DNA of 33,316 nucleotides, taken from positions 1 to 33,316 of the forward strand of contig JAFDVJ010000072.1 in assembly GCA_018269075.1 (NCBI GenBank), written 5' to 3'. The notes under the pieces are model-generated. The model saw only the letters and a program-made list of their open reading frames with translations, made no database searches and was not told where the DNA came from. Shown here piece by piece: positions 14,146 to 24,000 of the stretch (position 1 is the first letter of the stretch; each line of letters starts with the position of its first letter). Origin of the DNA: Acidobacteriota bacterium (GTDB taxonomy: Bacteria > Acidobacteriota > Blastocatellia > Pyrinomonadales > Pyrinomonadaceae). The position numbers and the translations under genes are program-made.

Positions 14146-16098
14146 GTGAATAGTGAAGAACTCGAACAAAGTTTGCGGACTGAATTCGAGAGTTATCTCA
14201 AAAATGTCCTTGCCGAAATGAGGCAGGAAGTGTCCGAGTTTCAAAAACAATTTGAAGCCGAATTTGAAAAACACAAGGCTCAGCTTGACGAAGTTTTTCA
14301 GAACCTTTCCGCGCGGGTCAACGCCGACCGCACGCTCGACGCGAGCTTCACGGAATCGGTCGTCGAGCATCTGCGCCTGTCGCGCGACGAAGGCGCGCGG
14401 ATCACGGCGATGGCGATCGCCGAAGCCGAGGAACTTGAAAAACAAAACGTCATCGAACCGGTGATCGAAACCGTCGCGACGCCGCCCAACTACGGCGAGA
14501 TCCGCGACGCCATCAACGAAATCAGCAGCAAGACCACGCAGTCGGCGATTCTCAAGACGCTGGTTCATCACGCCGGGCAGTTCACGCCGCGCGGCGCGTT
14601 TTTCATCATCAAAAACGAACATCTGGTCGGCTGGCGCGTTTTCGGAAAAGACGGCGCGACCGCCGACGAACATACGGTCCGCGAAGTTTTCTTTCCGGTC
14701 GCGGCTTCGACCGTACTCGGCGAAGCGATCCGCTCGCTGGCCGCCGTCGAAAGCACCTACGGCACTTACTCCGACGATTCGATTTATCTTAACAAGCTCG
14801 ATTTCGGACAGCCCGATCATATGTACGCCGTCCCGCTCGTCGTGCGCGGACGCAGCGTCGCCGTGCTCTACGCCGACTGCGGCACCGATGGCGGCCACGT
14901 CAACGTCGACGCCATCGAAACGCTGGTCCGGGTCGCGAGCCTGACCGTCGAGATTCTCGCCTCTTCGCGCGGCGCGCAGACACATCCGGACGGCGCGGCC
15001 GACGAAGCGCATCATTTCGAAGAGCCGGTCAAACAGGAAGTCGCCGAAAGCCCCGCGACAGTCGAAGCGCCGGTCGCGGAACCCGCCCCGGCCGTCGCCG
15101 AATCGTATCATTTCGCGGAACCGGCCCCGGCCGTCGAAGAGACGCCGGCCGAACCGGAACCGACGCCCGAGGAAAGCTTCGCTTACACGGCCCCGGTCGA
15201 AGAGAGCTATTCCTACCAGCCGATCGCCCAGCCGACCGAAGCGTTCGAAGAGCCGGCCTATCAGGAGCCGATCGAATCCGACAGTTTTTCCTTCAAACCG
15301 AGCGTCAAACCGGAAGCCGAACCGGCGCCGGTCGAAACGGAAAGCCATCAGCCGGTCTTCGAAACGACGCCTTCGTGGAACCAGACGGTCGAAACCGAAG
15401 ACTATTCTCCGGCTTCCTACGAAGCGCCGTCCTACGAGATTTCCCAGCCGCCGAGCTTCGAGGCCGAGAAACCGGCGGAACCCGAATACGCGCCGGCCGC
15501 GACCAGCGAATACCAGTTCGAGACCACCCAGTCCTACGAGCCGGCGCCGGTCCATTACGAAGAGCCTGCGCCCGTCCAGACTTTCGAAACGCCGGCGTAT
15601 GAAGCCCCGGCTTACGAAGCGCCCTCGTACGAAACGGAAAGCTACGCGCCGGCCAACGGCGCGGCCTACGAGCCGGCCGTCGCGGAAAACGGCAAGGCGG
15701 AAAGCTATTCGGCGCCGGTCGAAGCGCCGGTCGAAGCGCCGGCCGAAACGGTCGTCAAGCAGCCCGCGAAAAGCCGCTTCAGCGACCGGAACGTCGATCT
15801 GCCGATCGAGGTCTCGGAAGACGAGCGCCGCCTCCACAACGACGCCCGCCGGTTCGCCCGCCTGCTCGTCTCGGAAATCAAGCTTTACAACGAGCAGAAG
15901 GTCAAGGAAGGCCGCGAAGCGAGCGATCTTTACGAGCGCCTGCGCGAAGCGATCGACCGATCGCGCGAGATGTACGACAAACGCGTCCAGCCGCCGGTCG
16001 CGGCGAAGTTCGATTACTTCCATTACGAGCTCGTCAGCAATCTCGCCGAGGGCGACGCCGGCAAGCTCGGCGCGTCGTATCCCGGCGCGAACAACTAA
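14146..16098 (+). CDS. GAF-domain protein with coiled coil and long E/P/A/Y-rich linker
   Basis: The 650-residue protein starts at a GTG preceded by GGAGGAG. Residues 1-60 form an acidic coiled coil. About 112-272 look like a GAF domain (ILKTLVHHAGQFTPRGAFFI onward, to AIETLVRVASLTVEIL). About 275-565 are low-complexity and disordered, rich in Glu, Pro, Ala and Tyr, with repeated YEAP and YEEP units (PAYEAPAYEAPSYE). The C-terminus, about 565-640, is a helical domain (SEDERRLHNDARRFARLLVS onward) of a kind also seen at the ends of regulatory proteins in Acidobacteria and Myxococcota. It has no signal peptide or enzyme motif. It probably acts as a cytosolic scaffold or sensor; this is inference. 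Confidence 0.85.
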   Translation: MNSEELEQSLRTEFESYLKNVLAEMRQEVSEFQKQFEAEFEKHKAQLDEVFQNLSARVNADRTLDASFTESVVEHLRLSRDEGARITAMAIAEAEELEKQNVIEPVIETVATPPNYGEIRDAINEISSKTTQSAILKTLVHHAGQFTPRGAFFIIKNEHLVGWRVFGKDGATADEHTVREVFFPVAASTVLGEAIRSLAAVESTYGTYSDDSIYLNKLDFGQPDHMYAVPLVVRGRSVAVLYADCGTDGGHVNVDAIETLVRVASLTVEILASSRGAQTHPDGAADEAHHFEEPVKQEVAESPATVEAPVAEPAPAVAESYHFAEPAPAVEETPAEPEPTPEESFAYTAPVEESYSYQPIAQPTEAFEEPAYQEPIESDSFSFKPSVKPEAEPAPVETESHQPVFETTPSWNQTVETEDYSPASYEAPSYEISQPPSFEAEKPAEPEYAPAATSEYQFETTQSYEPAPVHYEEPAPVQTFETPAYEAPAYEAPSYETESYAPANGAAYEPAVAENGKAESYSAPVEAPVEAPAETVVKQPAKSRFSDRNVDLPIEVSEDERRLHNDARRFARLLVSEIKLYNEQKVKEGREASDLYERLREAIDRSREMYDKRVQPPVAAKFDYFHYELVSNLAEGDAGKLGASYPGANN

Positions 16099-16111
16099 CG
16101 CTCGAAACAGA

Positions 16112-16159
16112 CAAAAGAAAAAGGCGAACGACGCTAGCGTCGTTCGCCTTTTTCTTTTG
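16112..16159. terminator. Bidirectional terminator between convergent genes
   Basis: A perfect 48-bp palindrome centred on CTAG has a GC-rich inner stem (GGCGAACGACGC) flanked by AAAAGAAAAA on the left and TTTTTCTTTT on the right. Both strands therefore have a hairpin followed by a T-rich tract. Confidence 0.93.
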
Positions 16160-16176
16160 AACGCCGAATTTCGCGT

Positions 16177-18333
16177 CTATTCGACGACCTCGAACTGGAC
16201 GTACTGCGTCGAGATTTTCCGTTTCTCCTTCGCGAGGTTGTCGATCACGACGATCTGCAGGATATAGTCGCCGGGCTGCATCGTCTTCAAAAGATTGAGC
16301 GCGCCCGCCGATTTGACCCGCGCGAAATCGGTCTGCCCCGTGACGTCGATCGGCAGCGTCTTCCCGTCGAGCAGCAGCTTGCCGTCGCGAAAGACGCGGA
16401 CGCGCGCCGTCAGGTTCGGTTTGCCGGTTCCTTCGACCCGCGCGTTGTAAACTTCGAAACCGTAGCGCAGGATCGTGTCGCGCCGGAACCGCCGGAGCGA
16501 AGTGTCGTTCATCGGGTTGGGCCGGTCGACCGGCGCGCTCTGCTGCCCGCTCGGAATGACGGGCGTTTCCGCCGTCAGCAGCTTCCACTGCGCCTCGTTC
16601 AGATTTTCCAGCACGATCCCCGAAACCGTCAGCCGGTCTTTTTTCAGATTGGGCACCTCGATAAACTGCGAAGCCGAGCCGACCTTGCCGTCCTGCGCGT
16701 CGCGAACCGCCACCCGAAATTGATACGGGCCCGGTTTCTTGATCGGCAGCGTGAAATAATAAACGAAACCGTCCCGCAGAATTTTTTTGTAGGTTTCGCC
16801 CCTGACCGTGATCGTGTAGGTCTTGGCGATCTGATCGACCGGCGCGCCGTTGTCGCCGAACGTCACGGCGAGCACGTCGATGACCGCTTTCTTCGCGCCG
16901 TCCGCTTCGTCCGTAAATTTCAGATCCTGCGCGCGGACGTGCAGGAGCGGCCGGATGTACGAGCCCTGTTTGACGTCGTTGCCGAACAGCGTGTTGAGCC
17001 GCAGCGAGATGTCGTTGACGGCGAACGGCGAGACGAGCGCGGTCTGAATCTGCTGCGCCGGCGTCTGGACGACCGGCGCTTTGACGGCCGTTTTTTCGGC
17101 GACGTTGAAAAACCCGCTCCGGTAGCGGACGGTGAGGTCTTTATTTTTGACCCGCACATCGAGCTTGTTGAAGCGCCGCGTTTTCGGGTCGAATGTGTCC
17201 GAATCGGGCGTGTAGCCGAGCAGATAATAACTCTGATCGTCGAGCACCTTGCGGACGCCGCCGTTGAGGTCGTTGCTGTTGACGACCGCGAAACCACCCG
17301 TCTCGCGGGCCAGATATTTGAGGCCGTCCTGCGTGTCGGTGAGCTCGGCGCTGCGGTCGGAAAGCGCTTGCTGAAGCCTGTCCGGCGTCGCGTTGACGTC
17401 GTCTTCGGCCGTCAGCGCGGTCGTCTGCAGACCGCGCGCGTCGATCGAGTAGAAGACGACCGACGCGCGGTTGGCCTCGTCGATCAGCCGGCGCAGAAAA
17501 TCCATCACGAGGCCGCTTTGCGTAAAGCCGTCCTCGTCGCGCTCGAACAGCTTGAAGCCGTCGCTGAAGAGGATCACGGTCTTGCGGCCCGGAAGCTGGC
17601 CCATCCCGCCGACGATATAGCGCAGCGCGCCGAGCGTGCCGGTCGCGAAATACGCGCCCCGCGAATCCTCGGCGGCGTTTTCGGCGTTCTCGCGGGCTTC
17701 CTTTTCCTCTTCGGTCTCGTCCTCGTCGATGATCTTCTCGCTGTCGCGGAGCGGCGCGAACGCCCCGATGTTGCCGCGCCCGAGCGGGTTCCAGACGACC
17801 TTTTCGATCGCCGCGTAAAGCTGCCGCTTGTCGGACGTGAACTGCTGCAGCGCGCCGATGCCCGCGCCGGTCCGGATGATCGCGACCAGATCGCCGTCCT
17901 GCATCTGCTCGTCGACGAATTTCTTGAGCGCGCGGCGCACGTAGTACGCGCTCTGAAACGAGAGCGAGAGATCGTCGACGACGAGCGCGAAGGTGCGTCT
18001 GACCTTATCGGGCCGGAGCTCGGCCGTCGGCACCGGGATCGCCAGTTTGTCGTTCGGGTCGCGGACCGGCTCGGTCTTTTCGCGGACGTTCGAAACGAAC
18101 GAAAAATTCGTCAGCTGCTGTTTTTCGCCGTTCTCGTAAACTTCGAAGTCTTCAGGTTTTAGGCCGGTCACGACCTTGCCTTTCGAATCGGTCACGGTGA
18201 CGTCGATCTGGATCAGGTTGGTTGAGATTTTGACGACGTCGTCATCGGCGGGCGGCGTCGGCTGCGGCGTTTGCGAAACGGCGTTCAAGGTCAGGACCAG
18301 AGCCGCGAGCAGCGCGAGAATGATTTTCTTCAT
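16177..18333 (-). CDS. Secreted VWA-domain protein of the acidobacterial type
   Basis: The 718-residue protein begins with a Sec signal peptide (MKKIILALLAALVLTLNAVS) and a short proline/threonine stretch. Residues 33-85 (ISTNLIQIDVTVTDSKGKVV, then GLKPEDFEVYENGEKQ) are the usual preface of acidobacterial VWFA-related proteins. The VWA domain starts near 113 and has its MIDAS motif as D121-L-S123-L-S125. An acidic insert (DEDETEEEKEARENAE) interrupts the domain. FSDGFKLF and YSIDARGLQT are typical later strands. The C-terminal 300 residues are beta-rich without a known motif. It probably acts in metal-dependent adhesion in the envelope. GAGGG lies 7 nt before the ATG at 18333. It is divergent from the transglycosylase gene. 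Confidence 0.9.
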   Translation of the reverse strand: MKKIILALLAALVLTLNAVSQTPQPTPPADDDVVKISTNLIQIDVTVTDSKGKVVTGLKPEDFEVYENGEKQQLTNFSFVSNVREKTEPVRDPNDKLAIPVPTAELRPDKVRRTFALVVDDLSLSFQSAYYVRRALKKFVDEQMQDGDLVAIIRTGAGIGALQQFTSDKRQLYAAIEKVVWNPLGRGNIGAFAPLRDSEKIIDEDETEEEKEARENAENAAEDSRGAYFATGTLGALRYIVGGMGQLPGRKTVILFSDGFKLFERDEDGFTQSGLVMDFLRRLIDEANRASVVFYSIDARGLQTTALTAEDDVNATPDRLQQALSDRSAELTDTQDGLKYLARETGGFAVVNSNDLNGGVRKVLDDQSYYLLGYTPDSDTFDPKTRRFNKLDVRVKNKDLTVRYRSGFFNVAEKTAVKAPVVQTPAQQIQTALVSPFAVNDISLRLNTLFGNDVKQGSYIRPLLHVRAQDLKFTDEADGAKKAVIDVLAVTFGDNGAPVDQIAKTYTITVRGETYKKILRDGFVYYFTLPIKKPGPYQFRVAVRDAQDGKVGSASQFIEVPNLKKDRLTVSGIVLENLNEAQWKLLTAETPVIPSGQQSAPVDRPNPMNDTSLRRFRRDTILRYGFEVYNARVEGTGKPNLTARVRVFRDGKLLLDGKTLPIDVTGQTDFARVKSAGALNLLKTMQPGDYILQIVVIDNLAKEKRKISTQYVQFEVVE

Positions 18334-18546
18334 TTTTTGTCCCTCAAAATCCGGACGCATCCGGTCGCCGGAATTCCGCCGGCCGCCGATTCGCGTCGAA
18401 ATCAGACCCAGAATCGGCAAATTTTAGGAAAAACCGGTTTTCTCTGTTATCATATAACGAAAATCATCCGCCTCAAAGGTCTTTCGGCGTTTGCGGCCGG
18501 ACAAATTTCCCCGCTCGTGACGCATCAAATTTTCGGAGTTTCTACC

Positions 18547-20889
18547 ATGTCAAAATCTAAGTTCCGCCGTGTTGACCTTTATTCGTTTCTGAGCGCTTTC
18601 GGCTTCGCCCTCGCGCTGCTCGTCGTTCCGCTGACGACGAGCTGTTCGGCCTTCGTCCGGCCGATGAGCGACGACGACGCGCTCAAAACGCTGCGCGAAT
18701 TGACGAAGGACGGCAAACTGCCGCCCGAAGGCATCGTCGCCGACATCGAAAACCGTTTTTCGCGCTCGAAACCGGGCGCGCTCGCCAAGCTGCTGCGCGC
18801 GCGGATCAGGTTCGAGAATTCGGATTTCGACGGCGCGGCGCAGATCCTCGACACGAACGTCTTCCGCGAAAAAACGAAGCTCGCCGACTACGCGCTCTGG
18901 CTTCGCGGCCGCGCGCTCCAGTCGGCCGGGAAACACGCCGAAGCGATGAACGTGCTGATGCAGCTCGTCCGCGACTACCCGACCTCGCTGCGCGCCCGCG
19001 ACGCCCGGATTTTATGGGCGAACTCGGCGCTCCAGAGCGGTCAGGTCGCCCAGATTCCGCCCTTTCTGCAGGAGCTCGTCGACCGCAATCAGGCCGACGC
19101 GCTGCTCCTGACGGCGAAGGCCTACGAAACGAGCGGCGATCAGGCGAACGCGCTCCGTTTTTACCGGAAAACCTATTTTTACGGCGCGGGCACGAACGAG
19201 GCCAAAGAAGCCGAAACCAAGCTGACCGCGCTCGGCCAGCCGCTCCTGCCGCAGACCGCCGAAGAGGCGACGGTGCGTGCCGATAAGCTCAACGCCGCCA
19301 AAAACTTCGCCGAAGCGGCCGCCGCCTACACGACGCTCGCCGCGGCCTTTCCGAACGCGCTGACCGCGGACGTCAACCTCCGGCGGCTGATCACGTTCTC
19401 GAACGTCAAAAATATGACCGAGGCGCAAAACGCGTTCAATCTGATCCCGGCCGGCGCGAAAGAAAAAGAGGAAGCCTATTATAATCTCGCGCTCGGCTAC
19501 GCGAAAAACCGGCTCTGGGCCAACGCGCGAACGACCGCCGAGGAGATGCGCCAGCGGCTGCCGGCCGCCAGGCTGACGCCGAAAACCTGGATCGACGCCG
19601 GGATGGCCGCGCGCGACGCGAAAAGCAAAGCGGACGAAAATTATTTTCTCCAGACGGCCGTCGCCGCCTTTCCGAACGCGGTCGACGTCGCGAAGGCGCA
19701 GTTCGAGCTCGCCTGGCTCCAGCACGACGGCAAAAATTACCAGCTCTCGTCGCAGATGATGCTCGAACATCTCGCCCGCTACGTCGACAAGGATTCGACG
19801 AACCGCGGCAAGGCCGGCTACTGGGCGGCGCGCGATTCCGAGCTCGCCGGCAAAACGAACGAGGCCTGCGCGCTCTACGACGCGACCGTTTACCGTTACG
19901 GCTCGAACTGGTACGGCTATCTCGCGCTCCAGCGGCTGACCGCGATGCGCGGCCGCGGGCAGTGCCAGTCGGCGCCGAATTTTCCTTCCGGCTCGCTCGT
20001 CCCGAAAGCGGTCGCCAATCTCAAGATCGTCACGGTCGCCGCCGAAACTTCCGGCCAGAAGGAACAGGAACGGATCGAAAAGGGCGAGGACCTGAGCGTC
20101 GTCGGCCTTTTCGACTGGGGCATCGACGAGTTTAAGGAAGCGCAGAAGACCGCCGGCAACAGCCCGCGCGTCAACCTCGCGCTCGCCAAACATTATCGTC
20201 TGAAAGGCGATCAGGTCAACGCGCTGCTCTCGCTCGCGAAGAGCTATCCCGATTACGCGCAGATGTTTCCGGAAGAACTCGGCCGCGAGGAATGGGACAT
20301 TTTTTATCCGCTGACGAACTGGAGCGACATCAAATACTGGGCGGCGCAGCGGCGGCTCGACCCGTTTCAGGTCGCCGGCTTCATCCGTCAGGAAACGATC
20401 TTCGACCCGCGCGCCAAATCCGGCGCGAACGCCTACGGACTGATGCAGCTTTTGATCCCGACCGCCCGCGCCGTCGCCAAGAAATACGGCTCGTCGGTCG
20501 GCGCGATCACGCCCGAAACGCTTTACCAGCCGGCCGCCAACATCGAGCTCGGGACGGCCTACATCCGCGACCAGTTCGATAAATTCGGCCGCGTCGAATA
20601 CGTCGCCGTCGCCTACAACGCCGGGCCCGGCCGCGTCCCGCAGTGGACGGCGAGCCTGCCGGCCGAGATCGACGAATTCGTCGAGGCGATCCCGTTCAAG
20701 GAAACGAAGGGCTACGTGCAGGGCATCATTCGCAACTCGGCGCAGTACCGGCGGCTCTACGACGAAAGCGGCAATTTCAAGCCGAACGTCGGCTCGCGCC
20801 CCTTACGCGGCGAGATCGATTCCAAACCGCGCGAGCAGTTCACGGCCGAATTCCCCGACGTCGACGTCGACGACAATCAATCGGAATAG
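18547..20889 (+). CDS. Soluble lytic murein transglycosylase (Slt70 type)
   Basis: The 780-residue protein cleaves peptidoglycan between MurNAc and GlcNAc to give 1,6-anhydro products. It starts with a signal sequence whose end, LTTSC (C33), is a weak lipobox, so it may be a lipoprotein. Residues about 40-600 are alpha-helical repeats like the TPR-like superhelix of Slt70. The C-terminal SLT domain begins with QVAGFIRQETIFDPRAKS; the catalytic glutamate is E616. AYGLMQL, AANIELGTAYI and VAYNAGPGR are family motifs. The start is chosen at MSKSKF, with CGGAG upstream. The stop is followed by one arm of a perfect inverted heptamer repeat. Confidence 0.94.
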   Translation: MSKSKFRRVDLYSFLSAFGFALALLVVPLTTSCSAFVRPMSDDDALKTLRELTKDGKLPPEGIVADIENRFSRSKPGALAKLLRARIRFENSDFDGAAQILDTNVFREKTKLADYALWLRGRALQSAGKHAEAMNVLMQLVRDYPTSLRARDARILWANSALQSGQVAQIPPFLQELVDRNQADALLLTAKAYETSGDQANALRFYRKTYFYGAGTNEAKEAETKLTALGQPLLPQTAEEATVRADKLNAAKNFAEAAAAYTTLAAAFPNALTADVNLRRLITFSNVKNMTEAQNAFNLIPAGAKEKEEAYYNLALGYAKNRLWANARTTAEEMRQRLPAARLTPKTWIDAGMAARDAKSKADENYFLQTAVAAFPNAVDVAKAQFELAWLQHDGKNYQLSSQMMLEHLARYVDKDSTNRGKAGYWAARDSELAGKTNEACALYDATVYRYGSNWYGYLALQRLTAMRGRGQCQSAPNFPSGSLVPKAVANLKIVTVAAETSGQKEQERIEKGEDLSVVGLFDWGIDEFKEAQKTAGNSPRVNLALAKHYRLKGDQVNALLSLAKSYPDYAQMFPEELGREEWDIFYPLTNWSDIKYWAAQRRLDPFQVAGFIRQETIFDPRAKSGANAYGLMQLLIPTARAVAKKYGSSVGAITPETLYQPAANIELGTAYIRDQFDKFGRVEYVAVAYNAGPGRVPQWTASLPAEIDEFVEAIPFKETKGYVQGIIRNSAQYRRLYDESGNFKPNVGSRPLRGEIDSKPREQFTAEFPDVDVDDNQSE

Positions 20890-20891
20890 GG

Positions 20892-21049
20892 CGATTTCGG
20901 ATTTCGGATTTCGGATTTCGGATTGTTTTTTGGCGAAAAGTCCTGCCGTTAAAAGAAAATAATCCGCTATCCGGCGATTGGTTGTAAGTAACCAACCGAA
21001 ACTTTCGCCTTAGACCAATCCGAAATCCGAAATCCGAAATCCGAAATCG
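20892..21049. repeat. Perfect 34-bp inverted heptamer repeat between convergent genes
   Basis: Left arm 20892-20925 and right arm 21016-21049 are exact reverse complements made of GATTTCG units. The 90-nt interior can extend the pairing: GGCGAAA with TTTCGCC, and TTGGTT with AACCAA. It sits 2 nt after the transglycosylase stop and 7 nt beyond the first A2M stop, so it can form a hairpin in both transcripts and may act as a two-way terminator. Confidence 0.88.
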
Positions 21050-21056
21050 ACCTCAT

Positions 21057-24000
21057 TTATCTGACCTCGAACCGCTGCGGCGCGAGCGTCGCTTTGGCCG
21101 GTTCGTTGTAGTAGTCGTAGACGACCGACGGCGCGCTCTGGGCGTTCATCCCGAAACGCGGCCGGAATTTGAACGAAAATTCGCGCGGCGCGGAATCGAG
21201 CCACGAATAGACGACGAGCCGGTCGGGCAGAATGTCGTAGCTGCTCAAAACTCCGTCCGTTTTCGCCTTTTCGAGGCTCGCCCGATCGACTTCCGCGCCC
21301 GGCGGCAGACCGATTTCCGCGAGCGTCATTCCGTACCGCGGATTTTTCCGGCGGACGCGGACGCGGGCCGTGATCTCTTCGCCGATCTGCGCCCGCAGCT
21401 TGTCGAAATCGACCTGAAAATCGAAATCCGGCGAATCCTCTTTAACGGTCTGCCAGTCGACGTAATACCGCGAGACGACCTGCGCCGCCGTCAGATTCGA
21501 GCCGCCCGTCAGTTTGACCTCGACGCGGTTTTCGCGATCCGCCATCCAGCGTGTCGCGTCGAAGGTCAGCGGCTTGCTCAAGCCGCCGTTCGGAACCGGA
21601 AATTCCTGCACCTTTGCGCCGTTGACGAAGATTTCGGCGCGCGCGTTCCGATTTTTTCCGTCGTTCTCCAGAATGCTCTCGAACAGAATCAGTGCGTCGA
21701 GGACGTTGAGGGTCGTCTGCGTCGAATACCATACACCGTGGCGGTCCTTGTTTTTGAGCAGGTACAGCATCGCTTTCGAAACCAGCTCGTCGTTCGCCGC
21801 GCGTTGTCCGCCGGTTTTGATAAGCAGCTGCAGGACGAGCGCGGTCGTCTCGATGTCGGCCGTCGTGCCCCAGCCGTTGAAGGGCGTGTTCGAGGCCGTC
21901 CACAACGCGCCGTCCTTCGAAAACTGCGCCGTCCGGCGGAGCTTTTCGGCCGCTTTGGCGGCGATTTCCGGCTCGTTGAGGGCGTCGGCCGCGAGCCCGA
22001 AATTGGCCAGCTCGGCGGCGTCTTTGATCTCGTCCGGATGCGTCTGCAGATAGGCGACGGCCGCGCCGAGCGCTTTCTTTTCGGCGTCGCCGCCGTCGGC
22101 CGTCCGGGCCAGCGAACGGGCGACGTAGGCGGTCAGGTTCCCCCAGCTGCCGTCCGGCATCTGCTGTTCGAGCAGCCATTTCCGCGCGCGCCCGGCGACC
22201 GCTTCGTCGACATCGGTAAAATCCTGCGCGTCCGCCAGAAAACGGAGAACGTAAGCCGTCAGCGCGACGTTCGGCCGGTCGGTCGGCCCCCAGTAGGAAA
22301 AACCGCCGCTCGGCGTCTGATAGTTCAAAAGCCGCTTGTAGCCCTCGTCGAGATAGGCGCGGGCCTGCGCGACGACGCGCGGATCGACGCCTTTTTTCAG
22401 CTCTTTTTCGATCTTCAGAACGAGCAGGTTCGGATAGGTCGACGAGGTCGTCTGCTCGCCGCAGCCGTGCGGCCGCTCGAGCAGTCCGTCGACCGATTCG
22501 GCGACGTGCGTCAGCATATTCGGATAGATTTTGATCTCGGTCTTTCGCGTGTCGGGATACGCGGCCGCCGGAAAGTTGACGTCGAACGCCGCTTCGCCGC
22601 CGAACAGATTCGCCGCCGTCTCGACGATCTCGCGGCCGTTCGGGCGAACCGTGACCGGTTTTTCGATCGCGTCGGCGTCTTTTCCGGCAAGCGCCGTGAC
22701 GCGCTGCCGTCCGTCCGTGACGGGCGCGGTCGCTTCGAGTTCGAAGACCGCGTTGGCCGTCGAATTCGGCGCGATCTCGATCGTCCGCGACGCGCCGCCG
22801 AGATTTTTCGACCAGCCGTTTTCGGTCATCGCGACCGCGACCGTCCGTTTTTCGTCGGTGTAATTGCGGACGGGAACGGGCAGCGCGATCCGGTCGCCCG
22901 CGGTCAGCACGCGCGGCGGGTCGAGCTCGGCGAAAAACGGCTGAAACGTTCGCAGCTCTTTTTCGACGAGGCCGAAATTGCCCTCCGCGTCCGAGCCGAC
23001 CGCGTAGAGCTTCCACGTCGTCAAATTGTCGGCCATCTTGAATTTCAGCGACGCCGCGCCCTTCCCGTCCGTCACCAGCTCGGGCGCCCAGACGAGCGTT
23101 TCGGCGAAATAGTCGCGGACGCGCGGCGTGAACGACGGCTGAATGCCCGGAACGAGCGCGCTGCTGACATTGGTGCTGAACGAAGCTTCCGTCGTGTCGA
23201 TTAACGTGGTCGACTCGGCGGTCACGTCGACCACCGAACTGACCGACCCGACTTCGAGCATCGCGTCGATCTCCAGCAAAACGCCGGCCTCGACCGTCAG
23301 GTTGGTGATGACCAAAGACTTGAAGGCCTGGCGGCTGATCTGCAGCGTATAAACGCCGGGCGGCAGATTGTCGATCAGAAACTCGCCCGATTCGTCGCTG
23401 CGGACGGTGCGGATCGCGAACTGCGACGAATTGAGGATCTTCGCCTCGGCGCCGGGAATGACCGCGCCGTTCGGATCGAAGACCGTGCCGCCGACCGCGC
23501 CGTTCGCCGATTTGACCGCTTTTTCGCGGACGCTCTTTTTGTTCGACGCGCCGCCGTTCGCGAAATTCACCTCTTCCTCGCTCGTCGCCCCGGTGAAATT
23601 CGCGAGCTCGAAATCGTCGTAAGTTCCGCGCACGCCGTCCTGGCCCATACTCCGCACGGCAAAGGTCAGGAGCTTTTGCTTGACGGCCTTGAGATCGGGT
23701 TTCCGGTAGGTCAGGATGTTGGCGATCCTGAAAGCCGCTTTTTCCTCGACGTAGTACGGGCGGCCGTAAGCGTCCTTCTGCGCGTCGAGATCGAAGCCGC
23801 TCGCCCGGAGAATCGCGCGCATCTCGGCCGCGGTCCGCGGAAACGTCTTCGCGGTCGCGACGTATTCGTTGAAGCCCCTGATCAGATTCGCTTTCGTCGC
23901 CACAAAATAATCGGACTGCGCCGTCCAGACCGTGAAATCGTCCGGCTCGTCGACGCCGGCGACATCGACTCTTCCGTCTTTTCCGTCGCTTTTGACGGTC

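Noticed and set aside
18334..18420. Longer start for the VWA protein
   Set aside because: The extra 29 residues would bury a clear signal peptide; GAGGG supports the start at 18333.
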